Source: Nereocystis luetkeana
Lineage: Eukaryota; Sar; Phaeophyceae; Laminariales; Laminariaceae
Direction of reading: 5' to 3'
DNA: 64,000 nucleotides
Assembly (NCBI GenBank): GCA_031213475.1
Contig: JARUPZ010000008.1
Span: 11,403,938 to 11,467,937 of the forward strand
This document shows, one piece after another, positions 47,411 to 60,447 of this stretch. How positions within the stretch are numbered: the first letter of the stretch is position 1; every line of letters starts with the position of its first letter. The notes under the pieces were generated by a model. That model searched no databases and was not told where the DNA came from. It was given only the letters and a program-made list of their open reading frames with translations. The position numbers were made by a program, and so were the translations under genes.

Positions 47411-47720
47411 TTTCGTCCACGCTGGCACCCAAGCGTCCCCTGGTTCCCAGGCTTCCGGATACTCTAAACTCCAGAGATTTTATCGGAACAGAAGGACACA
47501 TCGCTATTTTACCACGCTGCGTTCGCAACTTCGGCTGGTTCGTGCTCACTACTAGAGAGCGGCAGTGGCTTGAAATAGGCTCCTCACAGCAGCTTGTGAT
47601 TATTATGCCGAGATTTGTTTCCCGCAAGTTCTCAAGCAAAGGCCTACATCTTGACTCAAAGGTGCTGCAGTGGTCAAAATTGGTGGGAACTTGGGGGTGC
47701 ACTAAATGAGACCAAAAACA
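47411..47720 (+). repeat. Repeat block following hairpin family 3, copy 1
   Basis: Aligns with about 62719-63000: ggcttccgg/ggccttccgg, cacgctgcgtt(c/t)gc, ttcggctggttcgtgc, aggcctac and a gtggaa/gtgggaac end. Together with the hairpin this is one ~400-bp diverged repeat present twice. Confidence 0.65.
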
Positions 47721-48021
47721 AACCCCCAACCGGATGTTGGCACTTCACTCGATCACACCGGCGGCTCCTCGAAGGACACAGCCCGCGAGAAGGAGGCATG
47801 CCCCTGATGGTGTGTGTGAGTGCACTGGGTGCGCAAGGCGGCAGTCGTAGGCAACCAGAAACGTCTCACGAGGTAGTAGGTGTTTTCGTGTACTACTCGA
47901 GGTTGCGAGCGAGTAGCACAAAATGCTCACACAAACGCTACATAAAAGGTTCCCTTCCACGCAAAGTAGCATCGCGCAATAATGACTACATCACCCGTGG
48001 AGAAAGAGGGCTAAACAGAAC

Positions 48022-48351
48022 CTTTAACAATCTGGGAGAAGGGATCTTCAGGTTGGTAGGCTGTTCGGATGTTTTGGTTCCTGTTGGGATCAAGGCACGG
48101 GCGAAGACCCGACCCAACCCCTTACTCTAACCCTAACCCTAACCCTAACCCTAACCCTGACCCCAAACCGCAGCCGAAACGGGCCGAAACTCGCCATAAA
48201 CGAGGCTACGCCGAGTTTGCATCGGACCAGGAAGTTTCTCAGATGCCGACGACGATTCCGAAGTGCAGACCACGCTACACATTTTTCAAGTAAAAAACAT
48301 CCCTAAAGATCCCTTCTCCCAGACTGCTAAACCTACTCGGGCTAAACCAGG
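48022..48351 (+). mobile_element. Inverted-repeat element containing interstitial telomeric repeats
   Basis: The left arm has aatctgggagaagggatctt and the right arm its inverse, aagatcccttctcccagact, ending ctaaacctac. Between them lies (CCCTAA)n at about 48126-48158, then a unique ~180-bp segment. The right half (48166-48347) matches the reverse complement of 63791-63966. This is therefore a repeat unit that carries telomere sequence, not a simple chromosome end. Confidence 0.75.
48126..48162 (-). repeat. Interstitial telomeric repeat (TTAGGG type)
   Basis: About five clean CCCTAA units followed by ccctgacccc, reading as the C-rich strand on plus. It lies inside the inverted-repeat element at 48022-48351. 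Confidence 0.95.
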
Positions 48352-49461
48352 GGATCGCTGCTCTCCAGGCGGACAACATATCTCTTAGGGAGTCGTCGTC
48401 AAAAACGATGCGGGAGGAAGAACTTTGTTCCCGGACGATTGAAAAGATGAAAAGAGGGCTCAAAAGCTCAGGACTCTTGTGTATTTGCATCAACCTTGTT
48501 AGAACTACAAAAGATGCGGATCTTGGTTGAAAATATATTTCTCTAATAATTTCAAGTTGTATGTATATGCTGCTGAAACACATCACGCATTCCTGAGGGT
48601 GCTACTAATAGCGCCCCCTAATGCCCAATGTTTTCGTAGTGCATGTATGTTACAATGCATGACGCCGATAATTTCTCGAACTTTCCCCTTCTTTGGCAGC
48701 ATGAGCTGCAACGACGATCACGTATAATCATCTCTTGCAGGAGAAACTAGTTCAATCACCTACTTAGTTTACGTAGCAACTTCAAATTGATGGGGTACAT
48801 ATTTTATCGGCCAACTTCATAATCTTTGTACTGTCACGCACGATATATTCTAAAATGGGAAGAAGTAGAGGAGGTTGACGGATCTTGAATTCATCCGATA
48901 ATTCGCCTGTAACTTATCAAGTGTTTACAAATCCGTCAGCTAGCTGTGCATTCTATTTATTTGGGGACGGGCATATTCGTCTTTGAAAGTTGGAAGACAT
49001 GTTGCTTCCTGCAGCGTCTCTGTTCGGGTGTGCGTAACCCGAATTTAGAACTAGGGTTCTGGAGGCAGAGGCCACAACGAATCCGCATGCAAAGTGATAT
49101 ATATATCCTGAGGATAATATGTACCAAGCGAGTAGACCTGCGCGCACCGTTAGGATAAGTATATCCATCCATGTCGTATCAGCTCTAAACTGCAAACTGT
49201 TGATAGCCACGATAACACTACACGGGTTCATCGCCACGGTTCACAAGCTGCTCTCTGCGCCAGTATCTAGATTCTGGCAGATAAGGCGCTCTGTATTACC
49301 GATGCGCGACTAGCCCACACGTTAACCAGATTGACGGATGAAAGGAGTCCGCACCCCGTCAATCTGCAGGCGAACAATGCATGTCCGCAGGAATGCGTTT
49401 GCCACAAGAACACGGCACGGGAGAGAACAACAACACGCCCACCCCAAGCTTCTGTTGGCTA
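48352..49461. other. Intergenic stretch, nothing recognised
   Basis: Frames of 60-100 codons only, without domains. No RNA or repeat recognised. Confidence 0.45.
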
Positions 49462-49568
49462 TATGGGGGGGGGGCATAGTGACTAGGATCAACTATCGTT
49501 AGTAAATATCAGGAAATATATAGGTTTTTGTGTGTACCCTAGGTACTATTTACTTTGGTCCCCGATAG
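49462..49568 (-). mobile_element. MITE family 1, copy 6 (degenerate)
   Basis: Degenerate termini TATGGGGGGGGGCATAG / TTTGGTCCCCGATAG with TA flanks at 49460-49461 and 49569-49570. The internal order of motifs (gttagtaaa, aggttttt, gtgtgtacc) matches the other copies. Confidence 0.75.
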
Positions 49569-49570
49569 TA

Positions 49571-52500
49571 TCATTCACTTTACCAAAAACGTTATACTCA
49601 GAAAACTACCGAGCCGACCCTTATAGCAATCCCACATGCAGGTGTGCCCCCCCCCCCAAGTTGACCGCCAGGTGGCCATCGTCTTGCATTCGTGAAAGTG
49701 AAGCGTCGGCTCTGCCGTCTGGTAATAATGCTTGGTTCTGAACGCCACGGATGAATGCGAGAAAGCCAAAACACCAACCTGCCTCGCGTCTACGGCTGTT
49801 TATCAGAGGTCTCTACCCATCGGGAGGCCAGGAATTCAACCTAGTGCAGGGCCGACCAGACCGGGTAGCGATAATGGTACCGAAATTACTCCGAAATCGC
49901 CTAATAGGCCTACGAGATTAAAGACGGTCTTCTATCGTTACTGACACACCGCTGCACAAAGACGATTCAACGGATGCCCAAGTTCAACACGTACTTCGCG
50001 TTTGAGTCGTACATTGGCCCATGGAGCGATATGTGGTCCACGTTCGGGGCGTACTCATCTATGGTTTGCCTTTGTCATTTGGCCATTGAGCACGCAAACC
50101 TTTCGAGACGAAGCGGGGAAGGTCTGTTCTACAGGAAGTATCTGCTTGGTCTCCGCAAGGACGTTCTAAACCTGATATGTTGTTGTGTTTTAGGGACCAG
50201 GGTCCCAGCGAGAAGGGGCGCTCGGGCAGCCATCTACTGCCTCACTAGTGGTTTCACCGATTCATGCAGCGTTCAGCTGTGCCCTGACTTCAAAGCCTCG
50301 GATAGTGCTTGCAACGTCGTGACTGCAAACCCCGTTCTTGAAAATTCATGCTTGTGGCGGTGCATATCCGGACCCTTATACGACATATAGCAGTCACGCG
50401 CCCAATCGAGGAGGCGAAAACATAAATGCAAAGCTGAATCGTGTTTCAGGTATGCGCCTTTAAAGTTGTGTTTTGATCAAAACCCTTGCTTCTGGCGTGG
50501 CCCTCGACTGGGCTCCGGCTCCTCGTGCGCTACATAAAAGGGTTTTTCGTATCACACACCAGACGTTAAACAATACCTGGCCTTATTTACAGATCAGAGC
50601 CTGTGGGGTCAGCGAAAGTCCGACGTCGACCTACGCCCAGCCGCCATGGAAATAAATATAACAACTGGCAAAACGGCCACCCGTACTGGGGCATGTTCGT
50701 GTACCAACGAGCAAAATGCGATGCCGTTGTGATCACGCATTGTGCAGTGTGGGCGTTGCTTGGCGGCAGTGGTAGTCACCGACCCAAGGTTAGACGCCCT
50801 CTCATAACAAGTGAGAGCTCAACTTCCGCAAATAAAGGCAGACGCTGAAGGTAACCTAGGCGCTGTTTCGGGTTGCTTGGTACGATCCTGTCACGGCACT
50901 GTTACAACTTTTCCGACGCAGGCAAACTGGGCGTGGAGAACGGAAAAGCCCCTCTCAGCAGGTCGGTTGTTCTTCGCCCTACGAAACACGCGTGATTGAT
51001 GCCGTTGATGCTGTTGTTGTTGTTGTTGCCAGGATCGACATTTCTGGGGTAGTGTTGCTGATGCCAGATAATTAGGCGAAATCTGGCAGCCGAGTGGTTA
51101 TCCGTTGCAGAAAAATCTTTCTACACCCGGAAACCATATGTTGTTGTACGCAGGTTTACCCGATACGGAAAGTCGAGCTTAGGCTGCGTTTTGCTTGCTT
51201 GCGGGGCATCTGAAGTAGCCCCTGATGCTAAAATATTCACTATGTTACACTGGGTGTTTTCGGGAAAGAGACCTTTCGGGAAAGAGACCTTTGCCCTCGC
51301 GATAGGATACTCAGAGTGAAACCACGGCCGCCCGTAGCGAAAGGGGGTTCATACACCAGTGGGTCATATAGCCGGCAATATTCACCAGGTAGATGCTTCC
51401 AATCCAATGTACCCGAAGCCCGAAAGTGCGTTTATACACTGGATATTCGATATAGGGAAGTGAGCGCTCGGCAAAATTCAGTCACGTGGCCGTACTGTAG
51501 CCCAACAGGAGGGTTCCTACTGACGAGTATTACGTATGAGCGGGCTAGTCAGGTGGGGGGTGCTTGCGCCACAGGACGGACGGATACGCCAAAGAGAAAC
51601 ACCCCTTTTTCCGATCGAGCGGGCGATATTCACGTGCGGAGGTGGGCCGTTAGGCCGTTCAGGGGGCGTCTGTAAAGATCAAAGCCCCTTGCCGTGGGGC
51701 ACAATCTGCGGGCCACTGTACGGGGGGAGGGGGGCGATGTCGTGCTGGTGGCTTCTCGGCAAACGTTCGTCTATGGCGGAGTTGGAACCCAAAGAAGCCG
51801 AAGGAGGTACCATGAAATCACCCCCCCCCCCATGAGACCGAGTACATATCACCTATAGAGTACCCCCCCCGCCCCCCCCCTGCCTCCACCGGGATACTGA
51901 ATCGCCGGTGGTTCTAAGTTTTAGGTGGTGATAATTTGTATCCAATGGTGTGTAAGTACGGGCTTGGACCGCTACTTATCAGCCTCAACGATAGTTTGTG
52001 CTGTGCAAATGGCATAGTCTTCGTTATTTCCTAAAAACGTTCGCTTCATCCTGGTGTGTTCATATCCCGAGTGACATAACAGGTTCTCTTATTTTCTCCG
52101 CACTGCGTACAGGTTCACTGTACGGAAGAATCGTTCCGAGGAGGAAGCGAGATAGTCGGAGATTTCGCAGGGGTGATTTATCGACCTTGATTTGCTGTGT
52201 CAAGATATTTAGGGAGACGAAACTTCAAACCGTGGGTGAGAGAAATCTCCTGAGCAATTAAGGGTCACTAAAAGCCACTCAAGCAGGCGGTGGTTGGCCT
52301 AAAGCGAGGTGCTCCACGTTGACGGGAGCTAGATGACGTAATTGATGAAAAATAAATCGGAAAAAAGAGTATGATCGCACGCGTCGACCGCATACGTTTC
52401 GAAGCCAGCTGGTGGGCCACTGGTGGAGTTTCGAACGAAATGGAAGTGACGATTGTGATACTCTTTTCGGTACATCATAAGGCGCGTCTCAGAAGGACAT

Positions 52501-53974
52501 GCCAGTACTTCCGAAGGTTAACCACAGAATAGAGGTCACGAGCCCGGGGCCAGACTGCGCGATCGCGCGCACATCGTTAAGGACGCACGCGGCACCGAAA
52601 AACGAACACCCAGTGTGTTTCGTGAAGGCGCGTTCTAGTTGCAGCTATGGTGCTGCTGTTTGAAATGAAAAGTTGTTGTACAATCATGCAACTAGTCGGT
52701 ACGACCGCCTTGGTAACGTTTGTTTCCCCATCATACACGGGTACCACGCGTCGCTGGCTTGTTGCAGCAGCACATGGAAACATGTTTGAACAGTAGAACC
52801 TCCCGTTCAATTGTACAGTTAGAGCCTCATAATGGTGTGCGAGCGGGGTGTGTGTGTACAACAACATGTTCCAGGTATTATACTACCCACTCAAAACAGC
52901 GAATACATGGACAACAATTTCAGAAATGGGGAACAACAGCCCGAGGGTCATAATGCCGGTTTGGGCTTGCAACCTCCCGGAACGAGCACGCATCTACTTC
53001 ACATACCACCAATGTCGCCACGAAAACTCTAGAATACATAGGAAAGCACCCTCAAGCTGCCTACCCCGATCGGTCTACTCAAACAGAACAAGTACCACGT
53101 ACAACATACGGCCACCAGCAGGCTACGTCTGTAGCCGACACGGTAGGTAATTGCGCGAAGAATCTTATATCGTCCCTGAAAGTACAGTAGACAATACTGC
53201 GTAGAATGCGTGCTACTCAACGATCGTGGTCCACCAGACCGTTCACGAGTCTCCTCACGTTGAGAAGCTATATACCCCATCCCAACACCCAACCCCAAAT
53301 AAAATGGAAGCACAACCCGATGCACTCTGTCATGACCCACAGCAGCTAAGTATCCCTAAACAGTCTAAAGTACAGATGATAATACAGCGATAAGGCGTGC
53401 CTCATCGGGTCATTCCTCACTTGAATGGGGGGGCCATCAGTACCAGCAACAGTTTGGGCAAAACCACGCCACCGTTATCGTACATGACACGCGTCGGCCA
53501 TATAGTTATGCGGCACCCTGTCTCCCCTCGGCGTCAACAGGCTAATGAGTTCCTTGAGTGGATAATGCGAGTCCACAAACTAGACGAATTGGCTGTATGC
53601 ACGATAATGAACCCCAGCCACCTGCACAATACGAAACCGTGTCCTCCCCCGACAGAGATAGAGGGCACCGCCCACCTAGGCGAACAGCCGGGAGAGCCCA
53701 GGGGGTTACAAGTTACGCAGCTGAGACTCAAACAAATGAACTAAGCAGAAGAAGGGATGCACACGTCATCACCGGCGAAGCCAATAAGCGTTGCTCCGTC
53801 GGCGACTTCTCCGAAGAGGCAATTCTCGTCGTCCTGCCAATTGAGTTAGGAAGCGGTCGGGATAACAAGGACGCATGAAACGATATAAGCGCAACTAACG
53901 CGTCCGGGGCTCCTTAATGCTCTGTACCATGAAGAAGGCACCCAATGACTATACTTTGGGGCAAAATGAAAGTC
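49571..53974. other. Gene-poor region
   Basis: The longest frame, 49974-50390 plus (138 codons), begins with Met and is Cys-rich but has no recognised domain. C/G runs occur near 49650, 51720 and 51825-51880. A short direct duplication (tttcgggaaagagacc) lies at about 51260-51290. I see no exon chain, tRNA or transposon. Confidence 0.45.
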
Positions 53975-54212
53975 GCGTTCTACAATAGAGGTAGCATGTT
54001 TCCGCTAAAATGTGTTCTTAATGACGGGGTTCCCTAACCCAAAATCGTCGGAATGCCACTATTTTTTATCAAAATGACGTTGTTTTTGGGCCATGGGTTT
54101 ATTCATCGGGACGTAATTTGATTTGGGCTGACGTCCGTTTCGGGGTGAGGTATGAAGCTCCTCAAGTGAGGAGCCTCAGAAAAGTTGGGGTGAACCTCTA
54201 TCGTAGAACGCC
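53975..54212 (+). mobile_element. MITE family 2, copy 3
   Basis: Terminal GCGTTCTACAATAGAGG and inverted CCTCTATCGTAGAACGC, with the best-matching ends of the three copies. The internal hairpin gctcctcaagtgaggagc is conserved, as is gggccatggg. It is 238 bp with no coding capacity. Confidence 0.85.
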
Positions 54213-54661
54213 TCGAAAATGCAACACGATGGTCTCGGGTTACAACGAATACCAGGTAAAACACACGAAGACAGTGCTGCTCTAACGATATTGGGTAGCG
54301 TTCCTCGTGGGAGTTAAGGAGCCACGGCAGTCAGAAACAGTTAATCAAAACAGAGTCCTTCGCCTGGCGTAGCGGGCGTCGGAGATGTCTGAGGAAAGGG
54401 CAGCCCAGCAACGCAGGCGGTGCTACGATATCTATGGCAGAAGGTCTTGATGATGAGTCCAGCCAGGCGTAGCGCGAACGTCGACATCCAATAGCAGTTG
54501 ATTGACGCCATCATTACGTTATCACCCATAGTTCTGGTGATCACCTCCTTTTACTCTTCTAACCGCTTGCAAAGAACGTTGTTCTGTTCTGCTTCATGAC
54601 GATGCACCAAGGAGACGGCCCGCGCCCCCGCCACCGTTATTAGGGACGACCACTACGATTT
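54213..54661. other. Region 3' of the beta-helix gene
   Basis: No gene recognised; one TACCAGGTA palindrome at 54250-54258. It presumably includes the 3' untranslated region of the minus-strand gene. Confidence 0.4.
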
Positions 54662-57600
54662 TCAACGAAACGTTCGGTCGGAAGCACGCACCGAACCCTG
54701 GTCGTCGTCGTGGGTTTCTCCGTTTCGGAAGCGAACCACGTCCGGCTTTTCGAATGTGAGTGACCCCTCCAGGACCGCGAATGCCGCGCCTGAGTCGGCG
54801 CTGTTGCCATCAAACGTGACTGATCTGCTGAAGCTGCACGGTGGTCAAAAACACAGACGCGGCGTGGTATGGTGAAGTACAACATCGACAATGGTGTTCG
54901 CGTTCTTGTTTGAAAGCAAGCCATGCATGCACTTGTGGCTGCTTCGCGACCTGAGTCGACAAACGAAACCCTATTTGAAGCGTCGCCCAGGCAATCTTGC
55001 TTGTCGTGGTTGTGCCCACGAAATAAACACCACAATGAGTTCTGTCTCGTGCCAACCCCCCGGTATCCGATATTGCCTGCAACGACACCATATCAGTTTC
55101 TTGTGAGTGGCCTTAGCGCATGCTACGGCAGGGCTGCACCTGCAATCGTCCGAGGCTGCTCACTTGGGGATCTCTATATATTGAACCAACCTAGAGAGCT
55201 CCTAGAACATACTTGGCACTTATTGACCAGACGAGCAAACCCCGATGGCCTAGGCCTGCAACGAAACAATTCGAAAACAAAAGACGGCGTTGGGCAGTTC
55301 TTCCGTCGAGAAGCGCCAACGAACATGGTGGTGTTTGGCCATACGATCTATATCCCAGACGCGGCGCGCGTATTTTGCTCACGTCACATCGCCCCCATCG
55401 ACGCTGATCCCTCCACCGTAGTCAGCCGCCGTATTGTTGATGAACTGAACGGCGGACTTGAACCTGCAGGGTGTCCGAAAACCAGGAGACGGAACGTCGA
55501 CAAAGACCAGCGTGCGGAGTTAGGCCGCCGACACAAGGAGCACGGCATCGGTGAGGAACTGGAACCGCTGAGGGTGGGCTCAGGGACGACCCTGACACGT
55601 AGCAGACGAGATGTGGTGCAGGTGTTCATTTGATCAATGCCGCCTTCACTGCGGGGGCACGCCCAAATCTGATTTTATCAAGCCCGGGCTCAGCTACCCT
55701 AGGCGTGGATCGTTGTCTTTGTCGGCGATGTGTGGCGACAGACATCCGTGGCCGAGACTGGCATGTGAGTGCATACTCAGTGATATCCATTGCTTCTAGC
55801 CTCTTTGTTCATACGTATTCACAGACCGTCTCCTTGATACAAATCGACAGGTGTGCATCCATCTCGAACAGGGAAATCATGACAGACGAGAGCGAACTTT
55901 GGACATGAACTTACTTTATTGCCCCGCCGCGGTTGTCCACCGCACCACCGCTGTCCCTGTACCTATTTTCGTTGAAGAATGCTTTCCCGTAGAAGCTGTG
56001 GGATATTGCCGGGGGCGTTAAAGGGGAAAGGCGATCACGCGGGAAAGGCTGTTGATATGAAGCGCCAGGGTCAAGACCGTCGAGCGCTGCGTACCACAGG
56101 AGAATAAGTTTTTCACGTTTCCGAGATTTCTCGCTTAAGCAAGTAAGTGTCTACAATTAGATACGGACCATTCCATGGCCAAGGCAAATAACAAGTAAAA
56201 CATAGTCAAGCACTAATAAGAATTGCCTTCCAACACTATTGGGTAATGTTGACAGTGCCCTCGAGGAGCCCCGTCTGTCAGAAACGTTGTTCGTGGAAAA
56301 GTGTTGATGAACCTCTATATCGCAGCACGGGTCGACGGCTCCTACCTGCACGCCTGGATAATATCGACGGGCGGCGGCGCCGGGGTCTTACAAACGGACA
56401 TCATTGATCAGAGGGCGATCAAGTTGCGACCGTTACATAAATATACTTACGTGCATACATAATTGCATGCATACTTGCAAACAACATCTTGGTGACCGTT
56501 TCACACATCCTCGGGATCACTTACGTCATGTCTGCCGCATTGTAGACGGCCACACCCTCTCCACAGTCGTTGTTCTGGAACGTTGCCTCTCCTCGAAAGC
56601 TGCACAGTAAACAGGGCGTTGTGGTGTGGGAGAGGGAGAAGGTCCGCTCGTAGTACAGGAGCCACAAAGAGCTCGACCGTATTTCGGGTGACATGACTCG
56701 ACTGAACCAATACATGAACCCAATGCAGGGTACTATAGACAACGCCACTAAACCAGTACAGAAACACCAGTGAGCTCGAACCTGTATTGGGTGAAATAAA
56801 CACAGTCAAGACCGCTCAACTAAACGCTTGATGGGGAGCGCAGTGAGATTGAGAGTGTATTGCGTAAGATGAAGACAATCAAGGTCGATAAAAAAAACGT
56901 CCCAGCGTACAGGAACCGCAATGAGCTCAAGCCTGTACTGGCGGGCATGACCGACATCAAGCGTGTTCAGCAAAAAAACATGGAGCGAAAGAAGATGTAT
57001 TTGTTTCACTTTCTGATGATCGTGCCAGCAGCCAAGCCGAACGAAAACATTTTGACGAGGGGGGGTCTCCGGGGTTAACTAGTCGAACGCCGTGGACGCG
57101 GAGCAGGATCCTTCAACTCACATCACTCTTGCCGTGTCGCGGTTCGCCACACCACAGCCGAATGCGCCATCGAAGTCGAACGCATTGTTGTCGAAAAGCG
57201 CATCTTTGGAAAACCTGCCCGAACAACACCCGTTTATACACGGTTTAGACCCGACGAAGATAAGCCGCATCGCGCCAGGGAAATATCGAGAGGATAGCTC
57301 TTCAGCCGTTCGGCGATGACAGCCGCCTGTTCATTTATCATCCGTTGGTGCGAACGAGACCGGTCTTAAAAAAAGTGGCAACGAAGCTCGGGTCAATGCC
57401 AACGCAATGACTTCGAACACGTGACTGCGGCTCTTGTCCCTCGAGGCATACCTGCAGGTGATCCGTAACCCGCGCTGAGGTTTTGACGTACACGACACGA
57501 TACAGACGAACGCCAGGCTCATACTGACCTAACGAATGCAGAGTCCTTATTGTCCAGGGCGAGGTACCGGTTGTCCTTGAATATAGCATTGCCGCGGAAC

Positions 57601-60447
57601 CTAGGGAGAGGGGGGGGTACGCGTTACACAACAAATAACGAGTCCCGTTGATAAGAAAGGGCGATAACCACAAGTACGACAGATTGCTTGGAAAACTCGT
57701 CAGGTCAGACTAAGTGACTGATACAGCACGCAAGTGCGCGATCGATCTCTCCGTGAGACGCAAACATCGTTCAGAAGCATAAACAACGACCAGATTCGGA
57801 AGAGATGTACTGCAGATGACCTACAGGAGAACTATTGTCACCTGGCCTATTTCGGTCTTGTTGCGGAATATGCGATCGATTACTGTTTGTACAAGCGTTC
57901 AGCCCCCCACTCTCTCGACCTCCACCAACGAAGAACACTAGCGGAGTACGCGATTTTTATTTATCTGTAGGCCTTTGAAAAAAAAAAGGCACCTGGAATC
58001 CGAAGGGTTGCCGGAAAACATCAAGAGCAACATGTAGCTTCCGAACTTCAGGACCGAGATGATTCGGACTTGGAGTATATGGGGACGACCATGCCGTTTA
58101 AAACCATGATCCGGACAATCGCGGGGCGACTTTGCGCGACATGCACCTACCCATCCCTACCCGAACGTATTGCAAACAAAGGGGAATAAACCAACATGTT
58201 TGGGCGACCGGAGAACACTGGCTATCTACTCACTTGATGATCCCAGTGTTGTCGCGGAACACGTTCCCGCCGTCCTGAAAGAGGACACGTTTTTTAAACC
58301 TTCAAACCGACAAACGCGCGAGGAATGAAGGGTCAAGTGCTGCAGAGATATTGGTATATTCACCCGGTTGGAGACTCCGACGTTTGGATTAATGTCGTGG
58401 TCTTCTTGTCGATCTTCATTGAGTCTATCTGTCCTCGACAAAAGGCGCAAATCCACGGTATTATTTCGACGTTCGGCTGGGGCTACTATACCGCGAATGC
58501 AAAATGCGGCGCCTGAAATGAAAAACACACATTTTGTCCAATGAGCTGCTTCACTCCACCTCGACTAAACTACCCTATTACCGAAAAACGGGTACCATGC
58601 CAGGTTCAATTGCGAAGGCGCTGACGGTATGTATTTGCTCGCAAGGCGAGAGAGGGGTAGAGTGAAATAATCACCATGACACGAGTAAGAGCAGTGACAG
58701 GCAAATACGCACGAAGGGGGGTGGTGTGAGGTGCTTACTCAATATTCCCGGCGTTGGTGAAGAGGTTGCGAACGTTGGACACTTCTTTCGCCACAACTTG
58801 ACCCTCGAAGGTAGCGGTGGCGCCCTCCTCCACGTTCACCGTATTTCCGGAGTAATTCGTGCGATGTTCGCCCTAAGCGCACGCGGAAATCCAGACAAAA
58901 ACGGTTGAAGTTGGGGCGGAAAGAAAAAGATGAAATTTAGATGCGCATGGTGAAACACGACGCACACACTGGACGGTCTAAAATTAAGCGGTCGCAATAT
59001 ATATGAATGGCGGGAAAATATTAGAGCATGCGATTTAGATCGGACGATACCGCCCTTGACGGCATGCCCACGCTGGCACCTTTCCTGCATTCAAACGGGA
59101 ACTAGCGGCAAAAGCTACAACAGAGGTATCACTGTTGACCGAGTGAGGGGGCCGTTCACGCCACACAAGCATCAGCCGTTGTGCTATCCAAGCCATGGGG
59201 TTGTCCATCTTGAAACAAATCACTAGCTCGGGTTTCGGGTGAGACAAACGAGCTCCTCAAGATAACAACCACAGGCACAAAGAGAGCAGTAGGAGCTGCC
59301 CCTAACAGAGCGAGCGGTTTTTGAAAACACAACCTCAGGAGGGGATTTCGTCAACAGCGCAAGTACCCCATGCTTTCGTACGGAGCTTACTTCGGTGTTA
59401 GGTCCGAACTTCGTCTTCGGCATATCGAAGACAAGGTTGGCCCCGGACATGACGGTGAACCCCACGTTCACGAACCTGAGAATGTAGGGTAGGAGTGTTG
59501 TGATCACCACAACGGCCAGGTTTAGCGCGGGGCCGTGCAGCGTAGAAAAAGGGGTTGACTGGCGAGGCAGCGGTGTTTCTTGCGAGGGAATTATCGACCA
59601 AGTCCGGAGAGAAAGAGAGATAGAGAGCCGAACAAAATCGTCTACTTCAGTTCATTCTACCCCTAATGCATACAGCACCCCTTGTGTCCGGCATCCCAGT
59701 TCCTTCTCCGTAACCTTCTGTACGTTGCCCCATTAAAAAAACGAAACGATTTCGGGCGAGCGTTCCTTCCCGAATGCGCGGTAAGCTGCCGGTATGCACT
59801 AACGGCGTCGCCGCCAGCAGACTTGAAAGAAGAATAGAAAATGAAAAGGAAAAGCGATGTTTTAGAGACCCCAATCTCGCCCCGATATATATGCTACGTA
59901 TTTTCGGTGTACTGTTTGTTGCAACGTTCTCATCGATTCGACAAAGTTGGACGTTCGCGGCGGGAAACGAGTTTCTGCCACTAACTAGGGTGTGCGCGTA
60001 TCGATCCACGACACCAGATAAGTAAGTACTCCATCCAGCCAACCCTTCGATAATGTAGACTAAGAGGGTTCGACTAAAACACCTAAAACACCACCCCTTC
60101 TCTCGCCCTAACGGCAGGGGGGGGGGGGGGCGAGTGTTAGTGGCATCTTGCTTGTATTGCATGCTGATAGCGTCGACCAATAATTCCGGGAATGCCTCAA
60201 CCAGGCGGTACTCGAGTCTCCCGGAACCTCAACAAGGTCTCTTTGACGCGCGGCAGCAATGCTCCTCGAGTACACGACAACGCACCGGACATTGTTGGAG
60301 CTCCTGAGCGTGAGCGTGCCGCCGTTGACAATAACAGTCTCCAATCCGTTGGCGTCGACCTCGGCGTTTTCACCTATCTCTTCACATTCGATTGTGTCCA
60401 CCGCATCGAGGTCGATCTCCATGTCGCCCGTCATCGGGGATGGTATG
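54662..60447 (-). CDS. Right-handed beta-helix (polymorphic outer membrane protein-like) repeat protein, 5' end missing
   Basis: Nine exons read in order on minus: 60447-60286, 59475-59391, 58872-58739, 58299-58234, 57600-57529, 56599-56525, 55995-55915, 55463-55383 and 54833-54662 (stop). All junctions fit, nearly all in phase 2, giving 308 residues plus an unseen start. Coils show beta-helix patterns: GGTLTLRSSNNVR, NVEEGATATFEG, FRGNAIFKDN, FRGEATFQNN, FFNENRYRDSGGAVDN and FINNTAADYGGGISV. Such repeats (POMP / pectate-lyase-like folds) are usually secreted or surface proteins, for adhesion or wall interaction; that role is inferred. Six middle exons encode one coil each (about 22-27 residues) and can be skipped without changing frame. 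An upstream exon ending in phase 2, with the signal peptide, should lie to the right of 60447 but was not found. Confidence 0.85.
56650..56955 (+). repeat. Three imperfect repeat units in a beta-helix-gene intron
   Basis: Units start near 56652, 56756 and 56908, each with gtacag(g/a)a(g/a)cc, then gagctc(g/a)a and a (t/g)gtattgggtgaaat-like block. They lie in intron 56600-57528. Confidence 0.5.

Noticed and set aside
54923..55633. 236-codon plus-strand frame
   Set aside because: Lies opposite the beta-helix exon 55383-55463, which fits the exon chain with correct splice phases; the plus frame has no domain.
59225..59260. Fragment resembling the middle of MITE family 2 (tcgggtgag...gagctcctcaag)
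   Set aside because: Too short, and lacks both element ends; could be chance.
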